DNA of 64,000 bases from an uncultured Bacteroidia bacterium. Its GTDB lineage: Bacteria > Bacteroidota > Bacteroidia > Bacteroidales > UBA932. The DNA lies in NCBI GenBank assembly GCA_902781705.1, contig CACZKE010000001.1, positions 124,001-188,000 of the forward strand, written 5' to 3'. The notes beneath the pieces are model-generated. The model saw only the letters and a program-made list of their open reading frames with translations. It searched no databases and was not told the DNA's origin. Shown here one piece after another: positions 17,001 to 26,080 of this stretch (its first letter is position 1; every line of letters begins with the position of its first letter). The position numbers were made by a program, and so were the translations under genes.

Positions 17001-17061
17001 CAGCGGCCGTGCCTATCCGGTCGCCCGCGTGTTCTCCGTCGGAGTGAATGTCAAATTCTAA
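14032..17061 (+). CDS. SusC-like TonB-dependent outer-membrane transporter
   Basis: 1009 residues. A long signal peptide ends near ALAQ; then a carboxypeptidase-regulatory-like domain (RVSGQVVSNGESVIGASVLVKG...), the TonB-box-like region DDAVVVGYG, a plug domain (about 120-230, IRGFNTMND, DASSTAIYGSRASNGVILV), and a 22-strand barrel ending GVNVKF. It imports oligosaccharides through the outer membrane with its SusD partner, powered by TonB. The GH76/GH92 genes downstream point to manno-oligosaccharides. Confidence 0.93.
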   Translation: MFPIQICEWHTRAARNVIPFLAALALFLGAGAGTPALAQTHRVSGQVVSNGESVIGASVLVKGTTTGTVTDVDGLFTLQARPQDVLVVSAIGYETKEVAVEGRTSLNIELAEANLLLDDAVVVGYGVQKKVNLTGAVASVSTQELEGKPIANVLEGLQGTTPGLVIQQGSSTPGGTPSMNIRGFNTMNDNNPLVIIDGIEGSLGNLNPNDIDQISVLKDASSTAIYGSRASNGVILVTTKKGAEGRVSVNYDMTYGLQQPTALPTVVDSWIYAELYNEAAVNSGRSTKFTAEQIADFRNGGTNVKWIRELYKEYAPQHSHNVSMTGGAKNLSYMASLGYLDQNSLFKGPDFGYKRYNARLNVSHKVSDRLTLTATSQFTRNKINDHAYWTEWIIEQANRMPSIYEIKNPDGTYTYPSGSNSNSLERLEKGGYRQSVNDDLSGTLNADFKIAEGLHLGATVGGRALNNATHENRMASLAAASGDKENHISESFYRATKLTATTTLSYEHTFADKHNFALLLGYAYEGETAKNFSTQRLTDNSKYDIFVGDLKGDDVSNNGGASDWSLYSGFGRLTYNYDEKYLFEFNVRNDYSSYFAKGNRSGLFPSFSLGWRVSQEPWWESIRPVIPSLKLRGSWGLVGNNRIGAYRYMQTVSVTQGITFGDELAPTAWFASVDPAIKWETTRMADLGVDVGLFKNDLNMSFDFFQNRTRDILVGLPVPGLFGNGAPTSNAATVDSYGWEFSLNYHFRTGAVNHNIAGNVSDSWNKVIDTKGEDLYYGYDVVTIIKEGYPLYSYYALRNNGLFQSDEEAASSPHLEGIVPRAGDIRYIDKDGNGVINDDDRFVVGNDFPRYTFGLSYGLQWKGFFVSAFAQGVGRRSRWMRGEAVEAFHNNNEGPVHDFHMDRWTPLNPDASYPRLTMGTESTNNATKSDFWIQNAAYLRLKNVQAGYSFQGDWMKKVHLTELRTFLSVENALTLSRMRGGWDPEYNADGSGRAYPVARVFSVGVNVKF

Positions 17062-17075
17062 TGGGGTAGAGAGTT

Positions 17076-18644
17076 ATGAAAAAGATCCTTTTTGCGCTTG
17101 CCCTTGCCGGTACCGTCCTGTCCTGCGTTCCGCTGGATACCCCTCCCTATGACCGGGAGACCGACCTGAACTACTGGGAGGAGGACCCGGATGCGGCCCT
17201 GAGCGCCCTGAATACCTGTTATACCACCCTGACGGACATGTACGAGCTGGTGTACAGCGACGGCATGACGGACAACGCCTATGTCAAGGGCGGCCAGAAC
17301 AAGGCCATCGGCAACGGTACCTACGGTACGTCCGAAGGTTATGTCTATGACGTGTGGAACCGCCACTACAGCGGCATTCGCGCCTGCAACGAACTGCTAG
17401 TGAACATCGACCGGGTCACTACCCTCGATGCCGCCCTGAAGGCCCGCTACATCGCCGAGGCGCGCGTGCTCCGTGCTTTCCACTACTATGAACTGTACAC
17501 CCGTTTCGGCGGCGTGCCGTATCTGACCGCGCCCATTTCCATCGAGGAGAGCCGCACCGTGGCCCGCGACAGCCGTGAGACCGTGGTGACCAACATCATC
17601 TCCGAACTGAAGGAAGTCACCTCCGGTGACGCCCTGCCGGCCTCCTATTCCGGTGCCGACCGCGGCCGCGTGACCCGCTGGGCAGCCAAGGCCCTCCTGG
17701 CCCGCGTGTACCTCTTCGAAGGCAACTACGCCGAGGTGAAGACCGTCACGGACGACATCATCGCGAACAGCGGCGCCGCCCTGTATCCGAGCTACACCGG
17801 TCTCTTCGAGATTGCCAACGAGTACTGCTCCGAGATCCTGCTCTCCACCCAGTACACGCCGGTCATCCGCGAGCAGAACATCATGTACAACACGATTCCG
17901 CCGTCCATGGGCGGATATTCCAACCTGGCTCCGCTCAAGTCCCTGGTGGACAGCTATGTTATGCTCAACGGAAAGGCCATCACGGAGCCCGGATCCGGCT
18001 ATGACCCCGCGAATCCGTGGGTAGGCCGCGACCCCCGTCTCGCCGCTACGGTGATGTACCCCGGCAATTCCTACCCGCTCGCCGGCGGCGGCTCCCAGGA
18101 GCCCCTCTGGGACGGCCAGGACGCCTATAACTCCACCTCCGACGTGACTCCGACCGGTTACTACATCCGCAAGTGGTGGGACAACACCTACCGCCTCACC
18201 CTGCAGTCCGGCCTGAACCCGATCCTCATCCGCTATGCCGACGTCCTCCTGATGAATGCAGAGGCGAACGCCGAACTCGGAACCCTGGACGCCACGGTCT
18301 GGAACAAGACCATCCGGCCCATCCGCGAGCGTGCCGGCTTCACCGATGCCGCCGCCCTCGACTTCCCGGCCGGGAGCGACCTCAAGACCATCGTCCGGAA
18401 CGAGCGCCGCTCCGAACTCGCTTTCGAGGGCACCCGCCGGAATGACATCATCCGGTGGAAGATCGCCGACCAGGTGATGAACGGCTGGTGCCACGGCATG
18501 TACACCGGCGAGGCGGTGGGTACCGACGACGGCTTCGTCCGCATCGAGAACCGCCAGTTCAACGCCGACAAGCACTATCTCTGGCCCATTCCCCAGAAGG
18601 AACGCGACCTGAACAAGAATCTGGAGCAGAACCCTAACTGGTAA
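17076..18644 (+). CDS. SusD/RagB-like glycan-binding lipoprotein
   Basis: 522 residues. Lipobox VLSC; TPR-like helices typical of the family; RHYSGIRACNELLVN and AEARVLRAFHYYELYTRFGGVPYL near the N-terminus; C-terminal NERRSELAFEGTRRNDIIRW and YLWPIPQKERDLN. Surface lid protein of the SusC transporter, 15 bases after susC. Confidence 0.93.
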   Translation: MKKILFALALAGTVLSCVPLDTPPYDRETDLNYWEEDPDAALSALNTCYTTLTDMYELVYSDGMTDNAYVKGGQNKAIGNGTYGTSEGYVYDVWNRHYSGIRACNELLVNIDRVTTLDAALKARYIAEARVLRAFHYYELYTRFGGVPYLTAPISIEESRTVARDSRETVVTNIISELKEVTSGDALPASYSGADRGRVTRWAAKALLARVYLFEGNYAEVKTVTDDIIANSGAALYPSYTGLFEIANEYCSEILLSTQYTPVIREQNIMYNTIPPSMGGYSNLAPLKSLVDSYVMLNGKAITEPGSGYDPANPWVGRDPRLAATVMYPGNSYPLAGGGSQEPLWDGQDAYNSTSDVTPTGYYIRKWWDNTYRLTLQSGLNPILIRYADVLLMNAEANAELGTLDATVWNKTIRPIRERAGFTDAAALDFPAGSDLKTIVRNERRSELAFEGTRRNDIIRWKIADQVMNGWCHGMYTGEAVGTDDGFVRIENRQFNADKHYLWPIPQKERDLNKNLEQNPNW

Positions 18645-18650
18645 TCGATT

Positions 18651-21146
18651 ATGAAAAAGATCATCACCATACTGTCTGCCATGCTGGCGGTGGCTACGGC
18701 CTGCCAGAAGCATTATGAGCTGAATACGGACTTCGCGATGCCTACGTCGCTGTCCTCTCCTTCCTCGGTGACCCTGGATGTCACCTCCTCTTCCACCGTC
18801 CAGCTCGCCTGGACCGGCGGCGGGGCCGCCGACGGCGGCATCGTCCTGTACGAAGTGCTGTTCGACAAGGCGGGCGGCAACTTCTCCGAGCCCCTGACCG
18901 TGATGCCCAGCGACCTGGGCGCCGGACAGACGCTCACCCTCACCCATGCTGCCCTGAATACCATCGCCCGCAAGGCCGGTGTCGCCCCGAACCAGACCGG
19001 TTCCTTCATCTGGACGGTCCGCGGTTCCAAGGGCGGTGTCTCCAAGACCTACGACGGGTATGAAACCCTGAGCGTCACCCGCGGCGAAGGCATCGACAAC
19101 ATGCCGGAGCGCCTCTTCGTGGCCGGTTCCGCCGCCAAGGAGGCGGGGCAGGAGTTCCGCGTCGTGGAGGAGGGCCTGTACTCCATCGTCACCCGCCTGG
19201 GCGCCGGTTCCCTCCGCTTCACTTCCGAGAAGGGCGGCGGCCTGGTGTTCCACGCCAGCGAGGCCGGCAAACTGGTCGAGGGCGAAGGCGACTACAGCGT
19301 CGCGGAAGCCCCGGCGACGGGTCTCGCCCGCATTACCGTGAACTTCAACACCCTGAGTCTCAAGATCGAATCCGTCGAAGCGCAGCTGCATGCCGCATGG
19401 GAAGCGACCGGCGTGGATTTCGCCGTCCTCGAGTACGAAGGTGACGGTGTCTTCTCCGGCGAAGGCGAGGCCGTGTTCTACGGCCCCGGCCGCGACGGAA
19501 CCCCGTCCTGGTGCTCCTGGGTGGAGGAACGCTACTCCTTCTTCGTGGAGATCGACGGTGTCCAGAAGCGTTGGGGCTCCGGCTTCGGCGGTAACTCTTT
19601 CACGCCGGACGGAACGGATTCCTTCTACTACATCTACGAGTTCGACAAGGTCGATTGGGACGCCCTCTGGAAGATGGACCACGCCCTGGACCTCAAGAAC
19701 GTCCGCGTGACGGTCTGGACCAACAAGGACAACCAGTTCACCCACATGGTGGAGGAAGCCGGTCCGATCGTGTACGACCAGCCGACGGCCGCTCCGGCCG
19801 AGCTGTTCCTCACCGGCGCTGCCGCCGAGGTGGACGGCCAGGCCTTCCGCAAGGACGGCGACAAGTTCATCGCCTACGCCAAGCTCAATGCCGGTGCGCT
19901 GTCCTTCGTGGACGGAGACGGCGTCAAGTACTTCATCCAGAATGAGAACGACCTGTATATCGGCAAGCGTTCCTACGACGTGACCGCTTCCGAGGGCGTG
20001 ACCCGCATCACCGTGGACTTCTCCACGAACAAGGTGACCTTCGACGAGATCGGGACCGACGTCCGGATGATCTGGGGCTGCAACTACGACACCGTCATCG
20101 CCCTGAGCTACCAGGGCGGCGGCAAGTTCGCCGGCGAAGGCCGAGTCGTCTTCGTGGACGCTTCCCGTCCGGAAAGCAACCCGCCGAGCTGGCTGGGCTG
20201 GACCGAGGAACGCTACTACTTCATCGCCACGGTCAACGGTACCGAGGTGTGCTGGGGCCGTCTCGACGGCGAGGATGCCGAAAACCGCCCGGACGGCGAG
20301 GTCTCCGAGACCTTCTACGACATCGGCGAGTTCGAGTGGAGCCAGTGGGACCACCTGTGGAAGATGGGGTCCGTCTTCGACAACAGCAATGTCTCCGCCG
20401 TCATCGACACCAACGACGAAGGCCACTTCCGTCACAGTTTCACCAAGCAGAGCGAGGATCCGTTCCCGCCGACGGTCGCCCCTTCCGAACTGACTCTGTC
20501 CGGTTCCGGTGCCGAGGTGGAAGGCCAGGCCTTCCGCAAGGTCGCCGACGGTGAGTTCGTCATCTTCGCCCGCCTGCAGGAAGGAACCCTTTCCTTCCAG
20601 GGTGACGGCAAGAACTACTTCTTCGATGCGGAGAAAGGCCTCCTCCAGGGCGATGGCGCCGGCACTGCCGCCGCCACGGCCGAGGGTGCCGTGACCAAAC
20701 TCTCCGTGAACTTCAAGGACCTCACCGTCAAGGCCGAGTCCATCGACAAGGTCCGGATGATCTGGGGCTGCTGCTTCGGCGACATCGTGCCGATGACCTA
20801 TGAGGGTGCCGGCGTCTGGGGCGGCAGCGGCAAGGCCGAGTTCGTCCAGCCGGGCGACCCGCGCTGCACCTGGCTCTCCTGGGTGGAGGAACGCTATTAC
20901 TTCGTCGTCACCATCGACGGGGAAGAGCGCCTCTGCTGGGGCCGCCTGGACGGCGTGGACGGCGAGTACCGTCCCGATGACGAGCGCTTCACCGCGGGCG
21001 AGAACTTCTATGACTGCGGCGAGTTCGGCTGGAGCCAGTGGGACCACCTCTGGAAGATGGCCGGCGAGATGGACGGCAGCGACATCGAAGTCAAGCTCTT
21101 CACCAACAAGGACGGTGTGATGACCCACACCATCACCAAGAAGTAA
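18651..21146 (+). CDS. SusE/SusF-like surface lipoprotein with three internal repeats
   Basis: 831 residues. Lipobox TACQ at about Cys18, then a SusE-type Ig-like domain (about 25-145, starting at PSSVTLDVTSSS). Three homologous units of about 230 residues follow: 150-380, 381-608 and 609-831. Each opens with a P-x-x-L-x-x-x-G-x-x-A-E-x-x-x-Q-x-F pattern and ends with F-W-x-x-WD-x-LWKM. Units 2 and 3 share RMIWGC, WVEERYYF or TEERYYF, and SQWDHLWKM. The many aromatic residues suit glycan binding. It follows susD by 6 bases and probably holds mannan at the cell surface. Confidence 0.8.
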   Translation: MKKIITILSAMLAVATACQKHYELNTDFAMPTSLSSPSSVTLDVTSSSTVQLAWTGGGAADGGIVLYEVLFDKAGGNFSEPLTVMPSDLGAGQTLTLTHAALNTIARKAGVAPNQTGSFIWTVRGSKGGVSKTYDGYETLSVTRGEGIDNMPERLFVAGSAAKEAGQEFRVVEEGLYSIVTRLGAGSLRFTSEKGGGLVFHASEAGKLVEGEGDYSVAEAPATGLARITVNFNTLSLKIESVEAQLHAAWEATGVDFAVLEYEGDGVFSGEGEAVFYGPGRDGTPSWCSWVEERYSFFVEIDGVQKRWGSGFGGNSFTPDGTDSFYYIYEFDKVDWDALWKMDHALDLKNVRVTVWTNKDNQFTHMVEEAGPIVYDQPTAAPAELFLTGAAAEVDGQAFRKDGDKFIAYAKLNAGALSFVDGDGVKYFIQNENDLYIGKRSYDVTASEGVTRITVDFSTNKVTFDEIGTDVRMIWGCNYDTVIALSYQGGGKFAGEGRVVFVDASRPESNPPSWLGWTEERYYFIATVNGTEVCWGRLDGEDAENRPDGEVSETFYDIGEFEWSQWDHLWKMGSVFDNSNVSAVIDTNDEGHFRHSFTKQSEDPFPPTVAPSELTLSGSGAEVEGQAFRKVADGEFVIFARLQEGTLSFQGDGKNYFFDAEKGLLQGDGAGTAAATAEGAVTKLSVNFKDLTVKAESIDKVRMIWGCCFGDIVPMTYEGAGVWGGSGKAEFVQPGDPRCTWLSWVEERYYFVVTIDGEERLCWGRLDGVDGEYRPDDERFTAGENFYDCGEFGWSQWDHLWKMAGEMDGSDIEVKLFTNKDGVMTHTITKK

Positions 21147-21156
21147 GTTGAATTCC

Positions 21157-21201
21157 GGCATTCCGCCCCTTTTGCAAGATCGGGACGGAATGCCTATTTT
21201 T
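21157..21201 (+). terminator. Terminator or attenuator between binding and enzyme genes
   Basis: GGCATTCCG (21157-21165) pairs perfectly with CGGAATGCC (21186-21194), followed by TATTTTT. The GH76 gene starts at 21207, so readthrough or the weak TATTTTTA element at 21195-21202 must supply its transcription. Confidence 0.7.
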
Positions 21202-21206
21202 ATGCC

Positions 21207-22460
21207 ATGAAGATGAGGAAGACCGTTTGGAGGGCCCTGGTGCCCATGATCAGCATCCTGGCCGTGTCCTGCGCCTGCTCGGACGGGGCCAAGGAAGAGT
21301 ACAACCCCGTTCACGGCGGCGACTCCCAGCAGGGAGAGAAGCCGGTGGAGAAGGTGGTCTGGCACGAGCGTGCCTACGAGACCTTCGGGAACATCGACCG
21401 GCTGTACAAGGTGGGCACCGGCGCCACCGCCGGGTTCTACAACGAGAACTATCCCAAGGGGAACGGTGACCTGTCCGCTTCCTTCCTCTGGCCGTATGAC
21501 GGCCTGATGTCCGGTGTGGCCCTCCTGAACAAGTTGGGCTATGAAGTGGACTACAAGGCCAAGGTCGAGCGTTTCCAGGCCTACTGGCGCACCAGCGGCG
21601 CCGTGGCCGTGTGCGGTTACGGCTCCCAGACCAACGGCACCTCCGGCGGGGGAGACCGCTTCTACGACGACAACTCCATCGTGGGCCTGAACCTCGTGGA
21701 GGCCTACCGGCAGCTCAAGGACCCGGTGTACCTGACCCGCTGCGCCCAGATTGTGCAGTTCCTCCTGTCCGGAGAGGACGATGTGCTGGGCGGCGCCCTG
21801 TGGTGGTGCGAAGGCCAGAAGAACAAGCCCGGCAACGGCGATTCCAACAAGCCCGCCTGCGCCAACGGCTATGCCCAGTGGTTCCTCACGAGTTACTACG
21901 AGTTCTGCCCCGAGTCGGAGAAAGCCGGCGTCCTCGCCCTGGCGAAGCGCCTCTACGACTGGGAGTACAAGAACCTCCGCGATCCCGAGGACAACGTCTA
22001 TTGGAACTCCAAGGGTGCCGACGGGGTGATCAACCCGACCAAATGGACCTACAATTCCGGGGCGATGATCGCTTCGGGCGTGCGTCTGTACAAGATCACG
22101 GGAGAAGAGCACTACCTGAGCGAGGCCAAGGCGACAGCCGACGGTGCCTACAACTACTTCGTCCGGAGCCGGAACGGGATTCCGCTGTGCTACCCGCTCA
22201 ACGATCCCTGGTTCACCATCAAGCTGGTGCGCGCCTACATCGAACTGGAACCGTATCACAAGAACTGCTCCCGCTACATCGAGACCTTCGTCGCGGACCT
22301 GGAAAGGGCCTGGAAGGACGGCCGGAACAGCCAAGGCCTGTTCTATGAGGACTGGAGCGGAAAGAACGTGAATCCCGACCGGGACAAGTCCCTGCTCATG
22401 CAGGACGCGGCCCTGGAATCCCTGGGCGCCATCGCCCTGTATAAAGGAGAAAAGAAATGA
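21207..22460 (+). CDS. GH76 family alpha-1,6-mannanase-like lipoprotein
   Basis: 417 residues, lipoprotein signal (SILAVSCACS). The (alpha/alpha)6 glycoside hydrolase family 76 shows the catalytic Asp pair in RFYDDNSIVGLNLVEAY (Asp154, Asp155), with GGALWWCEGQ and WTYNSGAMIASGVRLY downstream. Family members cut the alpha-1,6-mannan backbone of fungal mannan or related polymers. Lipid anchoring suggests a surface or periplasmic enzyme. Its stop overlaps the GH92 start by 4 bp. Confidence 0.85.
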   Translation: MKMRKTVWRALVPMISILAVSCACSDGAKEEYNPVHGGDSQQGEKPVEKVVWHERAYETFGNIDRLYKVGTGATAGFYNENYPKGNGDLSASFLWPYDGLMSGVALLNKLGYEVDYKAKVERFQAYWRTSGAVAVCGYGSQTNGTSGGGDRFYDDNSIVGLNLVEAYRQLKDPVYLTRCAQIVQFLLSGEDDVLGGALWWCEGQKNKPGNGDSNKPACANGYAQWFLTSYYEFCPESEKAGVLALAKRLYDWEYKNLRDPEDNVYWNSKGADGVINPTKWTYNSGAMIASGVRLYKITGEEHYLSEAKATADGAYNYFVRSRNGIPLCYPLNDPWFTIKLVRAYIELEPYHKNCSRYIETFVADLERAWKDGRNSQGLFYEDWSGKNVNPDRDKSLLMQDAALESLGAIALYKGEKK

Positions 22461-24817
22461 GAAAAGCATCCATCGCCGCCTGGGCGGCCTGCCTGTGCCT
22501 GTTCTCCTGCGGCCAGCAGGAGGATTATTCGGCCTATGTGAACCCCAATATCGGCACGGTCCACAGCCGCTGGTTCGTCTATACCCCGGCCGCCGTTCCC
22601 TTCGGAATGGCCAAGCTGGGCGCTTCCACCAACGGAACTTACGGGAACAACCAGGGCTGGGAGGCCGTGGGCTATGAGGATACGCATACGTCCATCGACG
22701 GATTCCCGTGCTTCCACGAATTCCAGGTGGGCGGTCTGGCCCTGATGCCGGTCACCGGCGAGCCCCTGACCGTTCCCGGCCGTCTGGAAGACCCTGCCGC
22801 GGGCTGGCGCTCTACCTTCGACAAGGCCGATGAGACCGCCCGGCCGGGTTACTACAGTGTCCTGCTCAAGGACTATGGCGTCCAGGCCGAACTGACTGCG
22901 ACCCCCCGCGTGGGCTTCCAGCGCTTCACCTTCCGGAAGGCCGGCGACGGCCATATCCTCGTGAACGTGGGTACCCGGATGGGGGAGAGCGGCGCCATCC
23001 GTGACGCGTATGCGGAACTGGACGGAAACGTCATCAAGGGCCATATCGTCACCGAGCCCGAGTATGTGAAGAAATATCAGGCCGGTGCGACGGTGGAGAT
23101 GTTCTTCTACGGGGAACTGTCCCGGACGCCGGACGGCTCCTCCGCCTTCCATGTGGGCGGGGAGCGGGAGAGTGCCGCATCGGTTTCCGGTCCCGGCGCC
23201 GTCCTTTCCCTGGACTATGCCGTGAAGGAAGGGGACGAGGTCGTCGCGAAGATCGGCCTGTCCTATACCTCCATCGACAACGCGAAGGCCAACCTGGAAG
23301 CCGAAGCCGCCCGGATGGATTTCGATGGCGCCAGGAAGCAGGCGCTCCGCCTGTGGAAAGAAGCCCTCGGACGCCTGGAAGTCTCCGGCGGCACCGAGGA
23401 AAGCCGGGTGAAGTTCTATACGGGCCTGTACCATGCGCTCCTGGGCCGCGGCCTGGCGAGCGACGTGAACGGCGCTTATCCGCGCAACGACGGCACGGTG
23501 GGACAGATTCCCCTCGGTGCCGACGGGAAGCCGCTCCACAACCATTACAATACCGACGCCATCTGGGGCGGCTACTGGAACCTGACGCAACTCTGGGCCC
23601 TGGCCTATCCCGAATATTACGCCGACTGGGTCTCCAGCCAACTCCTGGTGTACCAGGACGCCGGCTGGCTGGGCGACGGCATCGCCTGCAGCAAGTATGT
23701 TTCGGGCGTGGGCACCAACATGGTGAGCATCGCCTTCGCCGGGGCCTACAACAGCGGCATCCGGAACTATGACATCGAAAAGATGTACGCGGCCGCCCGT
23801 AAGGACAATCTTGAATGGGAAGGCCGCATCGAGGGCGCCGGCAAGATGGACGTGGAGCAGTTCGTCCGGAACGGATATGTCCCGTATGTCGACGATCCGG
23901 GCTTCGTCGCGCACAGCGGCGGCGCCACGTTCTCCGTCTCCCATACGCTGGAATACAGTTTCAGCGCCTATGCGACGGCGCAACTCGCCAAACAGTTGGG
24001 CCATGAGGAGGATTACCACCGCCTGATGGACCTGTCAGACGGCTGGGCGAAAGTCTTCGACGATTCGCTCAAACTGGTGCGCCCGCGCGTTCCCGGTGGC
24101 GCTTTCATCGACAACTTCGATCCGCTGGAGTCCTGGCGGGGCTTCCAGGAGGGAAATGCCGTGCAGTACACCTTCTTCGTGCCGCAGCATCCGGATTCGC
24201 TCATCGCCCGGCTGGGCGAAGACGTGTTCAACGAGCGCCTTGACGGCATCTTCACCGAGGCTCGCAAGAGCATTTTCGGCGGCGGGAAGACCACGTATGC
24301 CTTCTCCGGCATCAACAGCCCTTATAACCATGGCAACCAGCCCTGCCTGCACGAGCCCTGGCTGTTCAACTTCTCCGGAAAGCCGTACCTCACCCAGAAG
24401 TGGGTGCGCCTGATCTGCGACGAGTTCTACGGTACGGACGGCGAGCACGGCTACGGCTACGGACAGGACGAGGATCAGGGCCAGCTCGGCGCCTGGTATG
24501 TGATGTCCACGATGGGCCTCTTCGATGTCCAGGGCGGCGCTCCCGCGGAGCCGACGTTCCAGCTGGGCAGCCCGGCTTTCGATGAAATCACCGTCCATCT
24601 GAGTCCGCTCAACGCTTCCGGAAAGAAACTGGTAATCAAGACCGTGGGTAATGCGCCGGATGCCTATTATGTCCAGGGCGCGACCTTCAACGGCAAGCCC
24701 CTGAATGAAAACTGGCTGTACCGGAAGGATGTCTTCCAGGGCGGGGAATTGGTCCTGACTATGGGTACGGAGCCTTCCGACTGCTGGAATGCCTCCCGGC
24801 CGCCCGTTTCCCGATAA
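22457..24817 (+). CDS. GH92 family exo-alpha-mannosidase
   Basis: 786 residues, lipoprotein signal (CLCLFSCGQQ). Family hallmarks: NPNIGTVHS start, VPFGMAKLG, HNHYNTDAIWGGYWNLTQLWALAYPEY, and the C-terminal GYGQDEDQGQLGAWYVMS stretch near residue 668 (usually GNDDxGQMSAWYV in relatives). GH92 enzymes are calcium-dependent inverting alpha-mannosidases (1,2, 1,3, 1,4 or 1,6). Here it would remove side-branch mannose before or after GH76 cleavage. Linkage preference cannot be read from sequence. Confidence 0.88.
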   Translation: MRKASIAAWAACLCLFSCGQQEDYSAYVNPNIGTVHSRWFVYTPAAVPFGMAKLGASTNGTYGNNQGWEAVGYEDTHTSIDGFPCFHEFQVGGLALMPVTGEPLTVPGRLEDPAAGWRSTFDKADETARPGYYSVLLKDYGVQAELTATPRVGFQRFTFRKAGDGHILVNVGTRMGESGAIRDAYAELDGNVIKGHIVTEPEYVKKYQAGATVEMFFYGELSRTPDGSSAFHVGGERESAASVSGPGAVLSLDYAVKEGDEVVAKIGLSYTSIDNAKANLEAEAARMDFDGARKQALRLWKEALGRLEVSGGTEESRVKFYTGLYHALLGRGLASDVNGAYPRNDGTVGQIPLGADGKPLHNHYNTDAIWGGYWNLTQLWALAYPEYYADWVSSQLLVYQDAGWLGDGIACSKYVSGVGTNMVSIAFAGAYNSGIRNYDIEKMYAAARKDNLEWEGRIEGAGKMDVEQFVRNGYVPYVDDPGFVAHSGGATFSVSHTLEYSFSAYATAQLAKQLGHEEDYHRLMDLSDGWAKVFDDSLKLVRPRVPGGAFIDNFDPLESWRGFQEGNAVQYTFFVPQHPDSLIARLGEDVFNERLDGIFTEARKSIFGGGKTTYAFSGINSPYNHGNQPCLHEPWLFNFSGKPYLTQKWVRLICDEFYGTDGEHGYGYGQDEDQGQLGAWYVMSTMGLFDVQGGAPAEPTFQLGSPAFDEITVHLSPLNASGKKLVIKTVGNAPDAYYVQGATFNGKPLNENWLYRKDVFQGGELVLTMGTEPSDCWNASRPPVSR

Positions 24818-24830
24818 TCCCTTGAAAATC

Positions 24831-26039
24831 ATGGAGAAGATGCTTTATACGATCTTTGCGGCGCTGGCCCTTGCGGCCTGTTCCGACCCCGCCATGGAGA
24901 AAGTGGAGCCGGTGAACGGCAACGGGAACGGCAACGTCACGCCCGTTACGCCGGTAACGCCTGCGACGCCCCACTGGGCGGCTCTGGCCGATTCCTGCAC
25001 GAACGTACTGGTTGCCAATTTCCTGGACAAGAATACCGGAACCTTCTGGTCCACGCCGAACGACATCGAGCGTTCCACGACCTATATCTACTGGCAGCAG
25101 GCCCATGCCCTGGACGTGCTCCTGTATGCGGCGGAGCGCCTGAAGGAGTCGGATCCTTCCCGCAGCTCCCTCTATCTGGGATATGCCGACAAATGGTTTA
25201 CGAACTATGCCAACAACTACAACCGGACCTACCGGGGCGAGGGAACCTACGGCGGCTTTTTCAACGACTATACCGACGACATGGCCTGGATCTGCCTGAC
25301 GCTCATCCGGATCACGGAAGTGTCCGGGGATACGAAGTACCGGGACACCGCCCGGGAGGTCTTCGACCGGTACATCTGGCCGCGCCATATCACCACCGCC
25401 AAGGGAACCGGACTTCCCTGGACGAACCACGACGAGGACAAGGCGAACCTGAACGCCTGTACCAACGCCCCTTCCTGCCTGGTGGCCGCGAAACTGTATG
25501 AGGCCTATAAAGTGGCTGATTACCTGGATATCGCAAAGACGCTGTATGCTTACAACATCGCCAACATGCCGGATGAGGAACGCGTGGAAGAACCGCCGCT
25601 TACCTATACGCAGGGCACCTTCGGCGAGGCATGCCGCCGCCTGTACCACATTACGGGCGAAAGCGCCTACATGGCCAAGGCGGGAGCCGTCCTCAAGTAC
25701 GCCTTCACCAGCAACCGCTGCACGGACGGCGCCACCGGCGCTCTCCGCCATGAGGGAACGAACATGGACCAGAGTCTCTTCAAGGCCGTCCTGATTCCCT
25801 ATGCCGTGAACTACGTGCTGGATGACAAGGCCGACAGCCGTACGGCCCAGACGATCAGGGAAAAGCTCCAGGTCAATGCCAAACTGCTGGACAGGCACCT
25901 GGACCGTGACCGCTACCCGCGGATGTACTGCGATTACTTCTGGGGTGCCACCTTCACCGACGGCACCCCCTCCATGGGAGCCCAAACCTCCGGCGCCTCC
26001 CTCCTGGAAGGGTTGGCAAGGTTGGAGAAAGCGGAATAA
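24831..26039 (+). CDS. Second GH76 family alpha-1,6-mannanase-like lipoprotein
   Basis: 402 residues from ATG 24831; lipobox ALAACS. A short Asn-Gly and Thr-Pro linker (NGNGNGNVTPVTPVTPATP) follows the anchor. The catalytic Asp pair is in YTDDMAWICLTLIR (Asp149, Asp150). It shares only family-level likeness with the protein at 21207, so the two probably split roles (for example surface endo-cut and periplasmic trimming). An in-frame ATG at 24789 would overlap the GH92 gene and spoil the signal peptide. Confidence 0.85.
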   Translation: MEKMLYTIFAALALAACSDPAMEKVEPVNGNGNGNVTPVTPVTPATPHWAALADSCTNVLVANFLDKNTGTFWSTPNDIERSTTYIYWQQAHALDVLLYAAERLKESDPSRSSLYLGYADKWFTNYANNYNRTYRGEGTYGGFFNDYTDDMAWICLTLIRITEVSGDTKYRDTAREVFDRYIWPRHITTAKGTGLPWTNHDEDKANLNACTNAPSCLVAAKLYEAYKVADYLDIAKTLYAYNIANMPDEERVEEPPLTYTQGTFGEACRRLYHITGESAYMAKAGAVLKYAFTSNRCTDGATGALRHEGTNMDQSLFKAVLIPYAVNYVLDDKADSRTAQTIREKLQVNAKLLDRHLDRDRYPRMYCDYFWGATFTDGTPSMGAQTSGASLLEGLARLEKAE

Positions 26040-26043
26040 TCAT

Positions 26044-26080
26044 AAAAAAGGAGGAGCTCAATCGAGCTTCTCCTTTTTTT
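26044..26080. terminator. Bidirectional terminator
   Basis: AAAAAAGGAGGAGCTC (26044-26059), loop AATC, GAGCTTCTCCTTTTTTT (26064-26080). It serves the mannan operon and the convergent rng gene, whose stop codon lies inside the stem. Confidence 0.85.

Noticed and set aside
17397-22469. Very long antisense frame (1690 codons) opposite susD, susE-like and GH76
   Set aside because: Produced by high GC at third codon positions; the sense strand holds clear family members with signal peptides, and the antisense product has no family features.
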